Assembly (NCBI GenBank): GCA_963205285.1
Contig: CAUJJQ010000264.1
Location: forward strand, 1-8,304
Direction of reading: 5' to 3'
Length of the DNA: 8,304 nt
DNA from: Pseudomonadota bacterium
GTDB taxonomy: Bacteria > Pseudomonadota > Alphaproteobacteria > Sphingomonadales > Sphingomonadaceae
The notes below the pieces were generated by a model, which worked only from the letters and a program-made list of their open reading frames with translations, ran no database searches and was not told the origin of the DNA. Of the stretch, positions 6,470-8,304 are shown one piece after another (the stretch's first letter is position 1; each line of letters starts with the position of its first letter). The translations under genes and the position numbers were made by a program.

Positions 6470-6503
6470 AATCTCCAAACATTCGTCCAAGGCCGATATT
6501 CCC

Positions 6504-8168
6504 ATGCCCATGTTGAGCGACCCCGCGCAAAAATACCGCCCCTTTGCCCCTGTAAACCTGCCCGACCGTATCTGGCCATCGCGCCAGATTACGTCCGCAC
6601 CGCGCTGGCTTTCGACCGATTTGCGCGACGGCAATCAGGCGCTGATCGACCCGATGAATGCTGATAAAAAGCAGCGTTTTTTCGATTTGCTGGTCAGCAT
6701 CGGCCTGAAAGAAATAGAGGTGGGGTTTCCCGCATCGGGCGCGACCGATTTTGACTTTATCGCCGGATTGGTGAGAGGCGGGCATATTCCCGACAATGTG
6801 ATGGTGCAGGTGTTGACGCAGGCCCGCGCCGATTTGATTGCGACGAGTTTTGACAGTCTGGCCGGCGCGAAACAGGCAATTGTCCATGTATATAATGCGC
6901 TGGCGCCTGCATGGCGGCGAATTGTGTTTCAGATGGAACCAGCCGAGGTAAAGGAAATCGCGGTGTCGGCGGCCAAAATGCTGCGCGACAATGCGGCGCG
7001 ACTGCCCGACACCGACTGGCATTTCCAATATTCGCCCGAATGTTTTTCATCGAGCGAACTCGACCTGTCGCTGGAGGTTTGTAGCGCGGTGATGGATGTG
7101 CTGTGCCCGACGCCAGAAAAGCCGATTATTTTCAATCTGCCCGCAACGGTGGAGGCGTCGACCCCCAATATCTATGCCGACCAGATTGAATATTTTTGCC
7201 GCAACATCCCCCGGCGCGACGCGGTGGTGGTGTCGCTCCACACCCATAATGATCGCGGCACGGGCGTTGCAGCGGCAGAATTGGGGATGCTCGCCGGGGC
7301 CGACCGCGTCGAAGGATGCTTGTTCGGCAATGGGGAGCGGACGGGGAACAGTTGCCTCGTCACCATCGCGCTCAACCTCTATAGTCAGGGGGTGGCACCG
7401 AAGCTCGATTTTTCGGACATCGACGCGATCATCGAAACGGTCGAATATTGTAACCAACTGCCGGTCCATCCGCGCCACCCATATGGCGGGGAATTGGTCT
7501 ATACCGCCTTTTCCGGCAGCCATCAGGACGCGATTAAAAAGGGCTTTGCCGCGCAGGACGCGCGCAATGATGACATTTGGGAAGTCCCCTATCTGCCGAT
7601 TGACCCTGCTGATCTGGGGCGTAGTTATGAAGCCGTCATCCGCGTCAATTCGCAATCGGGCAAGGGTGGCATCGCCTGGGTACTCGACAAGGATTATGGG
7701 CTGAAACTGCCCAAGCGGATGCAGGCCGCAATCGCCCCGCATGTCCAATCGCTGGCCGATCAAACGGGGCGCGAAATGACCAGCGCCGACATTATGGCGG
7801 TGTTCGATGCGACCTATTTGGCTGAGGATGGGCGGCGGCTGCGCCTGCTTGATTGGGCCGAAAGCCACGCTGGGGCGGACCGGATTTTCATCGGCACATT
7901 GTCGATTGATGGGCGCGAAGTGCGCCTGTCTGGTCGCGGCAAGGGACTGATGTCGAGCGTTATTGCCGCATTGTCCGACGCCGGTGGGCCGGTGATGGAA
8001 ATCCTCGATTATAGCGAACATGCGATGGGGCAGGGCACAGATGTGCGCGCCGCGGCCTATGTCGAATGTCGCTTGGCCGATGGGCGGATCGTTTTTGGCG
8101 CAGGCGTCGATGAAGATGTTGCAACTGCCAGCGTGCGGGCCATCTTGTCCGCCGCCAATGGGGCGTGA
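6504..8168 (+). CDS. leuA: 2-isopropylmalate synthase (long LeuA type)
   Basis: LeuA condenses acetyl-CoA with 2-ketoisovalerate, the first committed step of leucine synthesis. At 554 aa it is the longer form seen in actinobacteria and some alphaproteobacteria. The HMGL-like TIM barrel opens with STDLRDGNQAL (37-47; R41 catalytic, D42 metal ligand). EIEVGFPASGATDFDF lies at 70-85, and HTHNDRGTG at 246-254 supplies metal ligands H246 and H248. GNGERTGN at 275-282 ends at N282, spaced like the fourth ligand of M. tuberculosis LeuA. A linker and the C-terminal leucine-binding regulatory domain (about 420-550, including IGTLSIDGREVRLSGRGKG) follow, so feedback inhibition by leucine is expected. 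ATG 6504 is used; ATG 6510 is a close alternative and ribosome binding is weak for both. The gene stands alone, behind a leader with possible regulatory structure. Confidence 0.97.
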   Translation: MPMLSDPAQKYRPFAPVNLPDRIWPSRQITSAPRWLSTDLRDGNQALIDPMNADKKQRFFDLLVSIGLKEIEVGFPASGATDFDFIAGLVRGGHIPDNVMVQVLTQARADLIATSFDSLAGAKQAIVHVYNALAPAWRRIVFQMEPAEVKEIAVSAAKMLRDNAARLPDTDWHFQYSPECFSSSELDLSLEVCSAVMDVLCPTPEKPIIFNLPATVEASTPNIYADQIEYFCRNIPRRDAVVVSLHTHNDRGTGVAAAELGMLAGADRVEGCLFGNGERTGNSCLVTIALNLYSQGVAPKLDFSDIDAIIETVEYCNQLPVHPRHPYGGELVYTAFSGSHQDAIKKGFAAQDARNDDIWEVPYLPIDPADLGRSYEAVIRVNSQSGKGGIAWVLDKDYGLKLPKRMQAAIAPHVQSLADQTGREMTSADIMAVFDATYLAEDGRRLRLLDWAESHAGADRIFIGTLSIDGREVRLSGRGKGLMSSVIAALSDAGGPVMEILDYSEHAMGQGTDVRAAAYVECRLADGRIVFGAGVDEDVATASVRAILSAANGA

Positions 8169-8187
8169 AAGGGGTAGTAATTCCCTT
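8169..8187. terminator. Weak hairpin between leuA and the convergent SPOR gene
   Basis: AAGGGG (8169-8174) can pair with TCCCTT (8182-8187), including one G-T pair, around a 7-nt loop. It lies directly after the leuA stop in the 42-bp convergent gap. The stem is short and there is no long T run, so the call is tentative. Confidence 0.25.
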
Positions 8188-8210
8188 ACGCGCGACGGCG
8201 AAACAGGCGC

Positions 8211-8303
8211 TCAGCGCGCTAGCGCGAAACAGGCATTCGGGCGGATGGCGGCGCAGGCCACTTCGGCGTCGGCGCGGCTGGCATAGGGGCCGGCCTGTAA
8301 CCG
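8211..8303 (-). CDS. SPOR-domain protein, C-terminal fragment
   Basis: The minus strand from 8303 down to TGA (rc of 8211-8213) reads 30 codons without a stop, beginning RLQAGPYASRADAEV and ending PNACFALAR. The Q-x-G-P-[YF]-x-[SD]-x-x-x-A pattern, followed by an Ala-rich helix and a final short strand with Cys, is typical of the C-terminal half of a SPOR domain, which binds denuded peptidoglycan at the division site. The rest of the gene lies beyond the right edge, so the full protein (for example an RlpA-like or carboxypeptidase protein) cannot be named. Convergent with leuA, 42 bp between stops. Confidence 0.7.
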   Translation of the reverse strand, partial: RLQAGPYASRADAEVACAAIRPNACFALAR

Positions 8304-8304
8304 C

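Larger units (their letters stand above)
6189..6503. promoter_or_regulatory. Divergent intergenic region and leuA leader
   Basis: A 315-bp region without a full-length gene, between the minus-strand lipoprotein and leuA. Near 6193-6197 it holds the lipoprotein ribosome binding site. Candidate -10 elements toward leuA are CATAAT (6241-6246) and TATATT (6316-6321), neither with a convincing -35. Two short overlapping ORFs (6260-6337 and 6334-6390) come next, then several complementary segments between 6374 and 6469. leuA itself has only a weak AAGG (6489-6492) 11 nt before its ATG. The region looks like a long regulated 5' leader, described in parts below. Confidence 0.6.

Noticed and set aside
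6414..7028. Minus-strand open frame covering the leuA start and leader
   Set aside because: No recognisable domain or ribosome binding site, and it overlaps a strong leuA coding frame.
7047..8021. 324-codon open frame on the minus strand opposite leuA
   Set aside because: A shadow of leuA; no motif, and the sense frame is an unmistakable 2-isopropylmalate synthase.
8215..8226. Perfect 12-bp palindrome CGCGCTAGCGCG as a regulator site
   Set aside because: It lies in the last codons of the SPOR gene, is built from common CG words, and no promoter is nearby.

Overview
The window comes from a moderately GC-rich alphaproteobacterial chromosome. Protein style and gene order point to Sphingomonadales: a serB | miaA ilvB ilvN ilvC ... 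leuA layout, the long actinobacterial-type LeuA, and small Ala/Pro-rich lipoproteins. The order assignment rests on remembered family resemblance, not on a search.

Layout. At the left edge the first 28 codons of a minus-strand gene (probably serB) face away from miaA, with only 19 bp between the two start codons. miaA (tRNA dimethylallyltransferase) ends inside an AT-rich promoter-like patch. A leader of about 170 nt with hairpins and a possible 31-codon small ORF then precedes ilvB. ilvB and ilvN (large and small subunits of acetohydroxyacid synthase) overlap by one base, and ilvC (class I ketol-acid reductoisomerase) follows 49 bp later, giving an ilvBNC operon for isoleucine and valine. 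Next are two convergent genes for small uncharacterised lipoproteins, separated by 249 bp rich in perfect inverted repeats. Then comes a 315-bp divergent intergenic region that looks like a regulatory leader, followed by leuA (2-isopropylmalate synthase, first step of leucine synthesis). At the right edge is the minus-strand 3' end of a gene encoding a SPOR-type peptidoglycan-binding domain.

How the genes work together. IlvB and IlvN make acetolactate or acetohydroxybutyrate, and IlvC reduces and isomerises the product. LeuA diverts 2-ketoisovalerate, the valine precursor made further along this pathway, to leucine. The window therefore holds most of the entry enzymes of branched-chain amino acid synthesis. 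serB (serine synthesis) and miaA are neighbours without an obvious pathway link.

The most interesting unexplained signal is upstream of leuA. Two tiny overlapping ORFs (ATGA overlap) carry Ile/Leu codons, including the rare ATA, TTA and CTA. They are followed by a series of mutually exclusive complementary segments, an architecture like ribosome-mediated attenuation but with no clear U-tract. Other points of note are a 66-residue Ile/Leu-bearing N-terminal extension on IlvB behind the only good ribosome binding site, a GEA in place of GDG/GDA in the IlvB thiamine-diphosphate motif, and a 10-residue apparent duplication in IlvC. I found no CRISPR array, insertion sequence, tRNA or rRNA gene, and nothing that looks like a new multi-gene system.
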